Source of the DNA: JBPYCR01 sp051846935
GTDB taxonomy: Bacteria > Bacillota > Bacilli > Bacillales > Amphibacillaceae
Direction of reading: 5' to 3'
Length of the DNA stretch: 64,000 bases
NCBI RefSeq assembly: GCF_051846935.1
Contig: NZ_JBPYCS010000015.1
Span: forward strand, 7,031 to 71,030
The notes below the pieces were generated by a model. It had not been told where the DNA came from and did not search any database. It saw only the letters and a list, made by a program, of their open reading frames with translations. Both the position numbers and the translations under genes were made by a program. Shown piece after piece: positions 1-8,370 of the stretch. Position 1 is the first letter of the stretch. Each line of letters begins with the position of its first letter.

Positions 1-1675
1 TTTTAAAAATATTGACGATTACATCTACAATTTGAAATTCCTTGCACGTAATAAAGCTGAAATCCTGCTTATTTTGTAACACATCAATCGTACAAGTATC
101 ATTGCGAATATGATGCGCAAGCTCAATTATTTTAGAGCCTTCTTGTTGTCGATACACTTCTTCGAGCGTAATGGAGGGCAATACATTTGTTCCTATTAAA
201 TCAGCTAACACTTGACCAGGTCCTACAGAAGGCAATTGATCCTCATCGCCTACGAGTAGTATTTGCATATGATTGGGAACGGCCTTAAATAAGGCATGGG
301 CTAACCAAATATCGACCATAGAAAATTCGTCTACGATTAATAACTGGCCAGAAAGCGGTTCATTCTCATTTTTATCAAAGTAATCTTTCCCGTCCCAACC
401 AAGCAGACGATGAATAGTTGTAGCAGTTATTCCAGTAGATTGCTGCAGTCGTTTTGCAGCCCTTCCTGTCGGTGCAGCCAATATAAACGGATAATCTTCT
501 TTTTTATCGTAATCATCACGTTGAATGGATAATGAATGAATCGAAGCATAAGCATTAATTATTCCCTTCACTACTGTTGTTTTCCCTGTTCCAGGTCCAC
601 CAGTTAAAATCATTATTTTAGAATGAATTGCTTCATGAATCGCTTTAAACTGTTCCTCTCCATAACTAATTACCTCTGATTCTTCAATTCCACCAATAAT
701 TTTCATTAATTCAGCCAAGTTCGTCGTTTCCTCAACAGGATGTTGAATCAATCGTTCAAGGCTAGCCACGAATCCATCCTCTGCATAGTATAGCGATGGT
801 AAATATGCATTGCCATTTAATAGAATTACTTTTTTTTCTTTATTTAATTCCTCTAAGCAATCGATTACCATTTGCTCGTTAAGACCAGGTGTAGAAAGTA
901 GGTTAAATACTTGTTCTACACAGATATCGATCGGCAAATATACATGACCTTCCTGTACACTATTTTGTAATACGTATATAAAACCAGCACTTATTCTGTT
1001 TGGGTGAGTCATTGGGAGTCCATTAGCGATTGCGAGCTTATCAGCCGTATGAAAGCCAAACCCTTCAATATCAAGTACTAGCAGAAATGGATCATTTTTT
1101 ATTTGCTCCAAAGCCATTTCTTTATATGTTTCATATATATTTTGAGCTAGCTTTAAACCGACCCCATATTTTGTTAAATAAATGACAACTTGTTCAAATC
1201 CTTGATTATCTTGCAACGTCTTAACTAATGATTCTCTCGATTTTTTGTTTAACTTTGGTACCGTTTTTAAGCGATCGGGATCATTCATTATTTTCTGTAT
1301 CGCATTTTCTCCTAAATGCTGGACGATGTTTTGGGCGCTCTTTTTACCAATCCCAAAAAATAAATCACTGGACAAATAGTTTACTAGGCCTTCTTCAGAT
1401 GTTGGTATGTAGGTTTGAAAAGAATCAATGCTATATTGAATACCAAATTTCTCATGTCGCTCAAGTGTTCCCTCAAACGTATAAACAGTGCCATCTTGTA
1501 ATTTTGAAAAAAAACCTTTAATTACAATTTCTTTTTCTTTATAATTTTCATTCGTGTTATGAATTTTTATTTTTGCAATTGAAAAATGCGTATCTTGATT
1601 ATGAAAAATTGTATATAGGAGTTCGCCACGAATATAATTATTTGATTTATTATTTGGATTCGTCTCATTTTCCAT
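1..1675 (-). CDS. recD2: RecD2-type SF1 helicase (partial, C-terminal end outside the window)
   Basis: RecD2 is a 5'-3' DNA helicase of superfamily 1 that acts without RecBC in genome maintenance. About 558 codons are visible from the ATG at 1675 (M-E-N-E-T-N-P) to the window edge. The N-terminal part has helix-hairpin-helix-like stretches typical of the family. Walker A (GGPGTGKTT) lies near residue 358 and Walker B (LLIVDEFSMVD) near residue 445. LVGDEDQLPSVGPGQVL and LEEVYRQ (helicase motifs III-IV) follow. The rest of helicase domain 2 is cut off. The frame is open throughout, so this is truncation by the window and not a pseudogene. It follows the TPR gene by 18 bases, as recD2 follows yrrB in B. 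subtilis. Confidence 0.95.
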   Translation of the reverse strand, partial: MENETNPNNKSNNYIRGELLYTIFHNQDTHFSIAKIKIHNTNENYKEKEIVIKGFFSKLQDGTVYTFEGTLERHEKFGIQYSIDSFQTYIPTSEEGLVNYLSSDLFFGIGKKSAQNIVQHLGENAIQKIMNDPDRLKTVPKLNKKSRESLVKTLQDNQGFEQVVIYLTKYGVGLKLAQNIYETYKEMALEQIKNDPFLLVLDIEGFGFHTADKLAIANGLPMTHPNRISAGFIYVLQNSVQEGHVYLPIDICVEQVFNLLSTPGLNEQMVIDCLEELNKEKKVILLNGNAYLPSLYYAEDGFVASLERLIQHPVEETTNLAELMKIIGGIEESEVISYGEEQFKAIHEAIHSKIMILTGGPGTGKTTVVKGIINAYASIHSLSIQRDDYDKKEDYPFILAAPTGRAAKRLQQSTGITATTIHRLLGWDGKDYFDKNENEPLSGQLLIVDEFSMVDIWLAHALFKAVPNHMQILLVGDEDQLPSVGPGQVLADLIGTNVLPSITLEEVYRQQEGSKIIELAHHIRNDTCTIDVLQNKQDFSFITCKEFQIVDVIVNIFK

Positions 1676-1693
1676 TAGCTATCCCTCACGATC

Positions 1694-2353
1694 CTACATG
1701 TTCAACATTTCCTCAACCTTTGCTTTTCCATTCGCTGCGAGAAGATGATCTGGCTGTATTTTTAATGCTTGATTAAAATGAGCCAATGCTTCTTCTATTT
1801 TGTCATCATACAACGCAATAATTGCTAGATTATAATGGGCGTCGCTATGGTTTTTATCTATTTGTAAAACATGTTCAAGAGCAGCTTTTGCCTCTTTTAA
1901 ATGTTCCAATTTGGCCAGTGTTAATCCGTATTGAAATAACTTCTCACTATCGCCCGGATCCATCTCAGTTGCCCGTAATAAATAAGCCAATGCCAGCTTT
2001 GGTTGCTCCTGATTTAGGTGGGCGAGTCCGAGTAAATAAAAAGAGTCGCTTTCTTCTAAGCCAAGATTTATCGCTTCCATTATTTTTTCTTGAGCCTTTT
2101 TAAAGCTTCCTTGTTCAAAATACAAATTCCCTAAGCTGTAATAGGCTGTAGCTGCATTTTTATCTAAGTGAATCGCCTTTATAAAAAATCTTTCTGCACG
2201 TTCAAAATCTTTTATGTGCATTAATAAATTGCCAAAATTAATGTAGCCGATCGGATCGTTCGGATTTTCTTCAATTATCGCATTAAATAGTTTAGCCGCT
2301 TCTTCGTATTTAGATTGCTTTAATAATTCTATCGCTTGTTTATTCTTATCCAT
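1694..2353 (-). CDS. yrrB: TPR-repeat protein (YrrB-like)
   Basis: This 219-residue soluble protein is made almost entirely of tandem 34-residue tetratricopeptide repeats, about six (for example the GYINFGNLLMHIKDFERAE and AYYSLGNLYFEQGSFKKAQ helical pairs). Such proteins are scaffolds for protein-protein contacts. In B. subtilis yrrB lies between mnmA and recD2, as here. The ATG at 2353 is preferred because GGGAGA lies 6 bases upstream. A longer frame back to 2398 would run through the hairpin at 2372-2404. No enzymatic motif is visible and the partner is unknown. Confidence 0.88.
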   Translation of the reverse strand: MDKNKQAIELLKQSKYEEAAKLFNAIIEENPNDPIGYINFGNLLMHIKDFERAERFFIKAIHLDKNAATAYYSLGNLYFEQGSFKKAQEKIMEAINLGLEESDSFYLLGLAHLNQEQPKLALAYLLRATEMDPGDSEKLFQYGLTLAKLEHLKEAKAALEHVLQIDKNHSDAHYNLAIIALYDDKIEEALAHFNQALKIQPDHLLAANGKAKVEEMLNM

Positions 2354-2371
2354 TATCGATTCTCCCTGAAT

Positions 2372-2404
2372 AAGGTCACGTGCTTTATTTATGCACATGA
2401 CCTT
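2372..2404. terminator. Hairpin between mnmA and the TPR gene
   Basis: The arms GGTCACGTGC (2374-2383) and GCACATGACC (2393-2402) pair with one G-T wobble. AA/TT extends the stem to about 12 bp around a 9-base AT-rich loop. On the plus strand it is followed by TTTTTCTTTT. On the minus strand, which is the gene direction, the T tract is weak. It probably causes partial termination or processing between mnmA and the downstream genes. Confidence 0.55.
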
Positions 2405-2416
2405 TTTCTTTTGTCG

Positions 2417-3535
2417 TTATCCAACATAATGCAATCGTTCATTATGTTTTAAAATATAGTCAATCGTTCCGCCACCAAGACATATTTCACCATCATAAAA
2501 AACAACTGCTTGACCAGGTGTTACGGCCCGTTGCTTTTCAGCAAATTGAACGGTTACTTGATCATTTTCCATTTGAGTTACTGTTACTTCACAGTCTTCT
2601 TGACGGTATCGAAATTTAGCTGTACAAGTGAACGATGTTTCTGGCCGTTTTCCATTTATCCAATTTATGCCGGATGCAATTAATCCTTCTGAATACAATT
2701 TATCATTATTATAGCCTTGCTCAACATATAATATATTCTTTTCTACATTTTTTCCTACAACAAACCAAGGTGCGCCTGGCCCACCAATGCCTAGTCCTTG
2801 CCGTTGACCTATTGTATAATACATTAATCCATCATGCTTTCCTTTAAATTCCCCGGCCAATGTCATCATATCCCCAGGTTGCGCTGGTAAGTAATTGCTT
2901 AAAAACTCTTTGAAATTACGCTCACCTATAAAGCAAATTCCCGTACTGTCTTTCTTATTTGCTGTAGCGAGCCCAGCCTTTTGGGCAATTTCTCTTACAT
3001 CTGCTTTTGGTAAATGACCTAAAGGGAACATGACTTTTTCAAGAACTTCCTCATTTAACTGACTTAAAAAATACGTCTGATCTTTATTTGGATCATTACC
3101 TCGCATCATTTTAAAGCGACCATCGCTTTGTTCTACACGAGCATAATGCCCGGTTGCTACATAATCGGCGCCCAAAGAAATTGCGTGGTTTAAAAATGCT
3201 TTAAATTTAATTTCTTTATTACAAATTATATCCGGGTTCGGTGTTCTTCCGGCTTTATATTCATCGAGAAAATACGTAAATACATTGTCCCAATATTGCT
3301 TCTGGAAATTAACTGAATAATACGGGATGCCGATTTGGTCTGCAACCCGTGCGACATCTTCAAAATCCTCAGTTGCTGTACACACCCCGTTTTCATCTGT
3401 ATCCTCCCAATTTTTCATGAAGATACCAATCACGTCATAGCCTTGTTCCTTCAGCAATAGTGCGGCTACTGACGAGTCTACTCCTCCGCTCATCCCGATA
3501 ACAACACGTATATCCTTGTTTTTATTTTCTAACAC
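2417..3535 (-). CDS. mnmA: tRNA-specific 2-thiouridylase MnmA
   Basis: MnmA thiolates U34 of tRNA-Lys/Glu/Gln, using ATP to adenylate the uridine and sulfur relayed from a cysteine desulfurase. The PP-loop SGGVDSS is near the N-terminus. The two catalytic cysteines lie in PNPDIICNKE and DSTGICFIGERNF, and GMSGGVDSS and TIGQRQGLG are typical family motifs. Length is 372 residues. The GTG at 3535 is chosen because AAGGGTGA sits 6 bases upstream. The in-frame TTG at 3541 directly abuts that site. The RBS overlaps the stop of the cysteine desulfurase gene, so the two are translationally linked and the sulfur donor is probably the upstream product. Confidence 0.95.
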   Translation of the reverse strand: MLENKNKDIRVVIGMSGGVDSSVAALLLKEQGYDVIGIFMKNWEDTDENGVCTATEDFEDVARVADQIGIPYYSVNFQKQYWDNVFTYFLDEYKAGRTPNPDIICNKEIKFKAFLNHAISLGADYVATGHYARVEQSDGRFKMMRGNDPNKDQTYFLSQLNEEVLEKVMFPLGHLPKADVREIAQKAGLATANKKDSTGICFIGERNFKEFLSNYLPAQPGDMMTLAGEFKGKHDGLMYYTIGQRQGLGIGGPGAPWFVVGKNVEKNILYVEQGYNNDKLYSEGLIASGINWINGKRPETSFTCTAKFRYRQEDCEVTVTQMENDQVTVQFAEKQRAVTPGQAVVFYDGEICLGGGTIDYILKHNERLHYVG

Positions 3536-3541
3536 TTTCAA

Positions 3542-4693
3542 TCACCCTTTTTGGTTCGTTAAACGGTTAACGACTGATGCAACAATGTTCGCTGCTGCGC
3601 TAATGTTTTCCTTGGAATTCATTAATCCGAAGCTGAAGCGAATCGAATTAATTGCTCTCTCATCATTTGCACCATACATTGCAGTTAGAACATGAGATGG
3701 CTCTATAGCTCCAGCTGTACATGCACTACCACTTGATGCCGCAACCCCTTCTATATCAAAATTCGTCAATAGCGCTTGTACATCCGTATTAGGAAAGCTA
3801 ATATTTATAATTGAAGGTACCGTATTATTTATCGTTCCATTTATTTGAAACCTTACTTTTTTTTCAGTTAAAACGCGTACAAATTCTTTTTTATAGCTTG
3901 AATATTTTTGATAACGATATTCTCGTTCATCCATAACAATTTCAACCGCTTTTCTTAGCCCGAGCACGCCCATTGTATTTTCCGTGCCTGCTCGTTTCTT
4001 TCTTTCCTGTTCTCCACCGAATTGGATAGGAGAAATAGGCACATGTGAAGCAGCATATAAAAAACCCATTCCTTTTGGTCCGTTAATCTTATGGGCAGAT
4101 ACTGTCAGTAAATCAACACCAAGCTGCAAAACATTTAATTTCAGTAAGCCAAATGCTTGGACTGCATCTGTATGAAAGAAAGCTTGATGATTTTTTAACA
4201 TGCTTCCAATTTCCTGTACTGGCTGAACGATTCCTGTTTCATTATTCACAGCCATTAACGATACGAGTATTGTTCGATTGGTTAATGCAGCCTTTACGTC
4301 TTCTATACGTACAATCCCCTCATTATTTACAGGTAAATACGTTACTTCAAAACCTTTTTTCTCTAAATATTCCGCTGCACGTAAAACAGCATGATGTTCC
4401 TGTTTCGATGTTATAATATGATTACCTTTATCTTTGTTTGCTAAAGCTGTACCTATTACTGCCAAATTATTTGCTTCCGTGCCACCACTAGTGAAAATAA
4501 TTTCTTTTTCTTCCGCTTGTATTGTTTGGGCAATACTTCTTCTCGCATCGTCTAAATCACGTCTTGCACGTCGGCCAAAATGGTGGACACTCGACGGATT
4601 GCCAAATGCATCTTTGTTCTCTGCCCATGCAGTCATCGTTGCCATTACTTCCTTAGCAATTGGAGTAGTTGCAGCATGATCTAAGTAGATCAT
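3542..4693 (-). CDS. iscS: Cysteine desulfurase (YrvO/IscS type)
   Basis: This PLP enzyme releases sulfur from cysteine as a persulfide. The N-terminal YLDHAATTP motif, the PLP lysine in VSAHKINGPKG and the active cysteine in SSGSACTAGAIEPSHV are all present in 383 residues. Its position between cymR and mnmA matches B. subtilis yrvO, the dedicated donor for MnmA. The ATG at 4693 has AAAGGA upstream and gives the family's usual MIYLDHAATTP start. An upstream TTG at 4717 would overlap the cymR stop and is less likely. Confidence 0.93.
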   Translation of the reverse strand: MIYLDHAATTPIAKEVMATMTAWAENKDAFGNPSSVHHFGRRARRDLDDARRSIAQTIQAEEKEIIFTSGGTEANNLAVIGTALANKDKGNHIITSKQEHHAVLRAAEYLEKKGFEVTYLPVNNEGIVRIEDVKAALTNRTILVSLMAVNNETGIVQPVQEIGSMLKNHQAFFHTDAVQAFGLLKLNVLQLGVDLLTVSAHKINGPKGMGFLYAASHVPISPIQFGGEQERKKRAGTENTMGVLGLRKAVEIVMDEREYRYQKYSSYKKEFVRVLTEKKVRFQINGTINNTVPSIINISFPNTDVQALLTNFDIEGVAASSGSACTAGAIEPSHVLTAMYGANDERAINSIRFSFGLMNSKENISAAANIVASVVNRLTNQKG

Positions 4694-4713
4694 TGTAATC
4701 GATCCTTTCATAT

Positions 4714-5133
4714 TCAAATATAAAACATATATTCTTTATTTGGCTCTTTGTCGCCATATTCTTTTAAATCCAACAATGTCGTATTATCTAATACTTCTTT
4801 AACGGCATCGCGCACACGTAACCAAAGCGCTTGCTGTGCAGCTTCCTCAGACTCCATTCCTTCGACTAAAGTAATCGGCCCTTCAAGCACACGAATAATA
4901 TCACCAGCTGTAATCTGTTCAGGGTTTTCAGCTAAAATATAACCACCATAAGCGCCTCGTATACTCTTTATAAGCCCTGCATTTCGTAACGGTGCAGCCA
5001 ATTGCTCTAAATAATGTGCCGATAGATTTTTTTGATCGGCAATCGATTTTAATGATACAGGGCCATCTCCATATCTCCGTGTTAGCTCGATCATAACTGT
5101 TAACCCATACCGCCCTTTAGTAGAAATCTTCAT
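4714..5133 (-). CDS. cymR: Rrf2-family cysteine metabolism regulator CymR
   Basis: CymR is the master repressor of cysteine and sulfur uptake genes in Bacillaceae, working in a complex with cysteine synthase CysK. This 139-residue protein has the Rrf2 winged helix at residues 1-80 (MKISTKGRYGLTVMIEL, then SIRGAYGGYILA for the wing). It lacks the three-cysteine Fe-S cluster of IscR, as expected for CymR. The ATG has AGAGGTG upstream. It heads an operon with the desulfurase and mnmA. The 5' leader contains a terminator-like hairpin (see 5213-5263). Confidence 0.93.
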   Translation of the reverse strand: MKISTKGRYGLTVMIELTRRYGDGPVSLKSIADQKNLSAHYLEQLAAPLRNAGLIKSIRGAYGGYILAENPEQITAGDIIRVLEGPITLVEGMESEEAAQQALWLRVRDAVKEVLDNTTLLDLKEYGDKEPNKEYMFYI

Positions 5134-5212
5134 TCCTATTACACCTCTGCTATCTTTAATGAGCCGTCTATGTTAATAATAATTATAAGAGACTGTGCAA
5201 AACACTACTTAA

Positions 5213-5302
5213 CAAAAAAGGAACGTATGTGCTAAACTATATTTTAACGATACGATACGTTCCTATCATTTAGTATAAATGTAAATAATACATGCTATTA
5301 TA
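5213..5302 (-). promoter_or_regulatory. cymR upstream region: possible promoter and terminator-like leader hairpin
   Basis: On the minus strand a perfect TATAAT lies at 5297-5302, with a weak CTGCAA -35 about 18 bases further upstream. Downstream of it, arms of 9 bp (5220-5228 and 5255-5263) enclose a 26-base loop and are followed immediately by six T residues (5214-5219 read on the minus strand) before cymR. This is the layout of an attenuator-like leader, but no alternative pairing or ligand could be assigned by eye. Confidence 0.4.
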
Positions 5303-5389
5303 ACATGAATCCTATATTTCTTGCAGTTTACAAATTGTAGCTTATGTTTTTAAGTTTTAAACAAATGATTAGATAAAGGATCGATACAA

Positions 5390-6673
5390 ATGAGCCAAAA
5401 ACCACTTGCTTTACGAATGCGTCCAACTCATATCCATGACATTATTGGTCAAGAGCATCTTGTACAAGAAGGTAAAATAGTTCGTCGAATGATTGAAGCA
5501 AAACGCCTCCTTTCCATGATATTATTTGGTCCTCCGGGTACTGGAAAAACCTCCATGGCCTTTGCACTAGCCCACAGCTTGCAGCTACCTGTTCGTAAAC
5601 TAAACGCTGTGACAGATCGAAAAAAAGATATGGAGATAGTAATTGAAGAAGCAAAAATGACGGGAAGTATTGTATTAATTCTTGATGAAGTTCACCGCCT
5701 AGACAAAGGCAAACAAGATTTCCTACTCCCACACCTTGAAAGCAATCTAATTACTTTAATTGGTTGTACAACGAGTAACCCGTACCATTCCATTAATCCC
5801 GCTATCCGAAGCAGATGCCATTTATTTGAGTTACACGCATTAACTAGCGAACAAATTGAAACTGCTATTTTCCGAGCACTTGAAGATCATACAAATGGAT
5901 ACGGTAACCTTAACATATCCATTACTGATGAAGCTCTTAAGCATTTAACACATAGTTCAAACGGGGATTTACGATCCGCTTTGAATGGATTAGAGCTCGC
6001 TGTTTTATCGACGCCGGAAAATGCTGATCATGTTATTAAAATAGATTTAACGATTGCTGAGGAGTGTATGCAAAAGAAGAGCTTTTCCCATGATAAAAAT
6101 GGGGATGCACATTATGATGTGCTCTCTGCTTTTCAAAAGTCAATCCGTGGGAGCGACGTGAATGCTGCATTCCATTATTTAGGTCGCTTAATCGAAGCAG
6201 GTGACCTTGATAGTATCGCACGTCGAATGCTCGTAATTGCATATGAAGATATCGGTCTTGCTAATCCACAAGCTGGGCCAAGAGCATTAGCCGCAATAGA
6301 AGCAGCGGAACGGGTTGGCTTTCCAGAAGCACGTATACCGCTTGCAGTGTCAATTGCTGAACTCGCATTATCGCCTAAGTCCAATTCTGCTTATAAAGGA
6401 CTCGACGAAGCACTCAGAGATATCCGAACTGGAAACACTGGAGAAATTCCAGCCCATTTAAAAGATTCACATTATGAAGGTTCTAAACATTTGGGGAGAG
6501 GCGTTACCTATCAATATCCACATAACTATGAAAATAGCTGGGTACCGCAGCAATATTTGCCTGATCCATTACAACGAAAGCAGTATTACCATCCAAAAAC
6601 TACTGGTAAATTTGAACAAGCTATGAAACAAGTGTATGAAAAAATCCAAAACGATCAAAAGAAACATTTATAG
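5390..6673 (+). CDS. rarA: Replication-associated recombination protein A (RarA/MgsA)
   Basis: RarA is a AAA+ ATPase of the clamp-loader clade that acts at stalled replication forks. Walker A (GPPGTGKTS) is near residue 49, Walker B (LILDEVHR) near 100, and the C-terminal RarA helical tetramerisation region (ALSPKSNSAYKGLDEAL, YEGSKHLGRGVTYQYPHNY) is intact. Length is 427 residues. It is divergent from cymR, as yrvN is in B. subtilis. GGATCGATACAA precedes the ATG. No clear terminator follows. The next 100 bases hold the rsfA promoter. Confidence 0.95.
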   Translation: MSQKPLALRMRPTHIHDIIGQEHLVQEGKIVRRMIEAKRLLSMILFGPPGTGKTSMAFALAHSLQLPVRKLNAVTDRKKDMEIVIEEAKMTGSIVLILDEVHRLDKGKQDFLLPHLESNLITLIGCTTSNPYHSINPAIRSRCHLFELHALTSEQIETAIFRALEDHTNGYGNLNISITDEALKHLTHSSNGDLRSALNGLELAVLSTPENADHVIKIDLTIAEECMQKKSFSHDKNGDAHYDVLSAFQKSIRGSDVNAAFHYLGRLIEAGDLDSIARRMLVIAYEDIGLANPQAGPRALAAIEAAERVGFPEARIPLAVSIAELALSPKSNSAYKGLDEALRDIRTGNTGEIPAHLKDSHYEGSKHLGRGVTYQYPHNYENSWVPQQYLPDPLQRKQYYHPKTTGKFEQAMKQVYEKIQNDQKKHL

Positions 6674-6677
6674 ACAC

Positions 6678-6707
6678 GTATAATTCCTTTTTCTGCCGGT
6701 GATACTA
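6678..6707 (+). promoter_or_regulatory. Sigma-F/sigma-G type promoter for rsfA
   Basis: GTATA (6678-6682), a 15-base spacer and GGTGATACTA (6698-6707) fit the forespore consensus GYATA, 15-16, GGNNANANTA at every defined position. It lies about 105 bases upstream of the rsfA start. B. subtilis rsfA is known to be sigma-F dependent, so the match supports both the promoter call and the gene call. Confidence 0.6.
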
Positions 6708-6813
6708 CTTATAGTGTGGTTGCTTAAGCAAAAAAGCAATGACACTTAAAAAATAGAGGTAGTTATAACATTCTATTAATCATTGGAGTATAGTGAAAAA
6801 GGAGTTGAATTAT

Positions 6814-7467
6814 TTGGCCAAAGTAAGACAAGATGCCTGGTCTCATGAAGATGACTTATTGTTAGCAGAAACCGTCCTCCGCCACGTAAGAGAAGGAAGT
6901 ACACAGCTCAATGCCTTTGAGGAAGTTGGCGATAAGCTTAATCGAACATCTGCTGCCTGTGGGTTTCGCTGGAACGCTGAAGTACGACGAAAGTATGAAA
7001 ATGCAATTGATCTAGCAAAAAGGCAACGAAAAGAAAAGAAGCGTGCTGCAGCAGCTCAAACTCGGTTAACAAAGCATACACAGCATACTGTGAATCCTGC
7101 TCCCATTACAATTGACAATGGATCGACGGCTGAAGAACACAATTCATCTATAACATTAGATACGGTAATTCATTACTTAAGCAACTTAAAGAAAGACTAT
7201 TATGCTGCAAATCAATCAAAGCTATCCTTGCAGCAATTAGAAAATGAGAATCAAATGTTGCGCGCACACGTTGAAAAGCTTGAAAAACAACTTTCTTTAA
7301 CGGAAGAAAAGCTAGAAACAGTTCAAGAGGACTATCAAATGTTTATCCAAATTATGGAACGTGCAAGAAAAATGACTGTACTAGAAGACCAAGGCTCTCT
7401 AAAAGCACCTGCTTTCAAAATGGATAAAAACGGAAATCTTGAACAGCTAGCACAAGGTTCAAACTAA
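6814..7467 (+). CDS. rsfA: RsfA-family prespore transcription factor
   Basis: RsfA-family proteins fine-tune sigma-F/sigma-G regulons in the forespore. Residues 1-60 form a Myb/SANT-like DNA-binding domain (RQDAWSHEDDLLLAETV, then NRTSAACGFRWNAEVRRKY). A basic stretch (KRQRKEKKRAAAA) follows, then a coiled coil at about residues 140-190 (QLENENQMLRAHVEKLEKQ). Length is 217 residues. The TTG at 6814 is chosen because AAGGAG lies 8 bases upstream and it yields the family's usual short N-terminus. The GTG at 6793 would place the RBS inside the gene. A repeat-derived hairpin ends the transcript. Confidence 0.85.
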   Translation: MAKVRQDAWSHEDDLLLAETVLRHVREGSTQLNAFEEVGDKLNRTSAACGFRWNAEVRRKYENAIDLAKRQRKEKKRAAAAQTRLTKHTQHTVNPAPITIDNGSTAEEHNSSITLDTVIHYLSNLKKDYYAANQSKLSLQQLENENQMLRAHVEKLEKQLSLTEEKLETVQEDYQMFIQIMERARKMTVLEDQGSLKAPAFKMDKNGNLEQLAQGSN

Positions 7468-7471
7468 ATTG

Positions 7472-7990
7472 GTTGTACAATATATGACGTTGGTGAATAA
7501 AAATCACGAACGTCATTTTTATTTTCTAATAGATAACAAGTGAATTCCCCTGTCGTATAAAAGTCGTCAAAAGCCAAATCCAGGAGGGAAATCACTTGTC
7601 GATTCGCTTATAAGTACAGAAGCTTCACGAATTATAAGAATCGAATCATGCTTTAATTCAAGCGAAAATCTGTAGACGCAAAATACAATACAAAACATAA
7701 AGAAACACACTCCAATGCAAATTAAACAGCATGGAAGTGTGTGCAATAATGACATTAGCCCTCTTTAAGCTGACTGGAACGGAAGTTGACGGACTTCTGC
7801 GGAAATAGCACGCGTCCGAAGATCACTGAAGCGACTCGGACAGAGGAGCTATTGAAGCTGAGGCAGTAACCGCGGAAAGCCTGTCAGCTGTAGTACAAGT
7901 CAGTTAAATCTGAGCGCAAGCTTCCATGTTTCGTTCTAATTCATGAGTAGGTATTCCTCGACTTAAAATACATCACCAACATCATTTTAC
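7472..7990 (+). mobile_element. Family A MITE-like repeat, copy A1
   Basis: This non-coding repeat is about 519 bp long. Its left end GTTGTACAATATATGACG continues as TTGGTGA, and its right end (TCACCAACATCAT, 7973-7985) is the inverted complement of the inner left end with one mismatch. The outer left end and most of the body match copy A2 (39920-40404, inverted), and the right half matches A3 (57223-57494). Shared interior blocks include GCATGGAAGTGTGTGCAATA, AGCTGACTGGA and CCGCGGAAAGCCTGTC. It starts 4 bases after the rsfA stop. No ORF in it is convincing. Confidence 0.75.
7485..7524 (+). terminator. Terminator of rsfA formed by the left end of A1
   Basis: TGACGTTGGTGA (7485-7496) pairs with TCACGAACGTCA (7504-7515) with one mismatch around a 7-base loop. 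TTTTTATTTTCT follows. It lies 18 bases after the rsfA stop and entirely within the repeat. Confidence 0.7.
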
Positions 7991-8028
7991 AAGGAGCCAC
8001 TTAAATTAAAAAACGTTTGTATATCACC

Positions 8029-8078
8029 AAAAAAACTGACTTTACCTATTGCATACGCAACAAGAAAGTCAGTTTTTC
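8029..8078 (-). terminator. Terminator of 6S RNA
   Basis: AAAAACTGACTTT and AAAGTCAGTTTTT form a 12-13 bp stem and are followed on the minus strand by T residues. The loop is about 24 bases and holds a small inner pairing (GCGTATGC). It is nearly symmetrical and could also stop plus-strand transcripts leaving A1. Confidence 0.8.
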
Positions 8079-8084
8079 ATGTAA

Positions 8085-8278
8085 TTTATCAATCCCAATT
8101 ATGCCGTCTAACATCCAGTTTTGATCCCGCTCTCGGCAGGTGGGTGTTTTGTTTTACATCTTATGCTTCCACATACAAGAGGCTTGCAAGCAATGTAAAA
8201 ACGAGCAAACTCCCAATATTGTAGATGTTCGGTCAAAACGATTTTAATAGACGAACACATCAGGATTGACTAACTTTT
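8085..8278 (-). ncRNA. ssrS: 6S RNA (SsrS/BsrA type)
   Basis: This is a minus-strand RNA gene of about 190 bases. Its closing stem GTCAATCC (8263-8270) pairs with GGATTGAT (8088-8095). CCTGATGTGTTCG follows the 5' arm. A side hairpin TGTTCG...CGAACA and a long central arm closed by TTTTACAT/ATGTAAAA give the 6S shape of closing stem, bubble and terminal arm. It has its own sigma-A promoter and a strong terminator. In B. subtilis bsrA lies in the equivalent place, between aspS and rarA. 6S RNA binds sigma-A RNA polymerase and serves as a pRNA template. The call rests on structure, promoter and synteny, not on a covariance search. Confidence 0.75.
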
Positions 8279-8286
8279 GTAAATTT

Positions 8287-8315
8287 ATCTTACCATAGCT
8301 TTTAACTTTTTTCAA
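8287..8315 (-). promoter_or_regulatory. Sigma-A promoter of 6S RNA
   Basis: On the minus strand TTGAAA (8310-8315) and TAAGAT (8287-8292) are separated by 17 bases. The predicted start near 8280 precedes the 6S closing stem. The promoter lies 55 bases beyond the aspS stop. No terminator is visible after aspS, so read-through may also reach the 6S gene. Confidence 0.65.
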
Positions 8316-8370
8316 TAATTTAGAAATTTACTTATTCGTTACAAATGTTACAAATTCTCATCAATTTAAT

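Noticed and set aside
1..1675. recD2 as a pseudogene
   Set aside because: The frame is open without stops up to the first base of the window, so the missing end is due to the window boundary.
7472..7990. CRISPR or phage attachment site explanation for the repeats
   Set aside because: Copies are few, long, dispersed, and in both orientations. There are no short regular spacers, cas genes, integrase or tRNA target.
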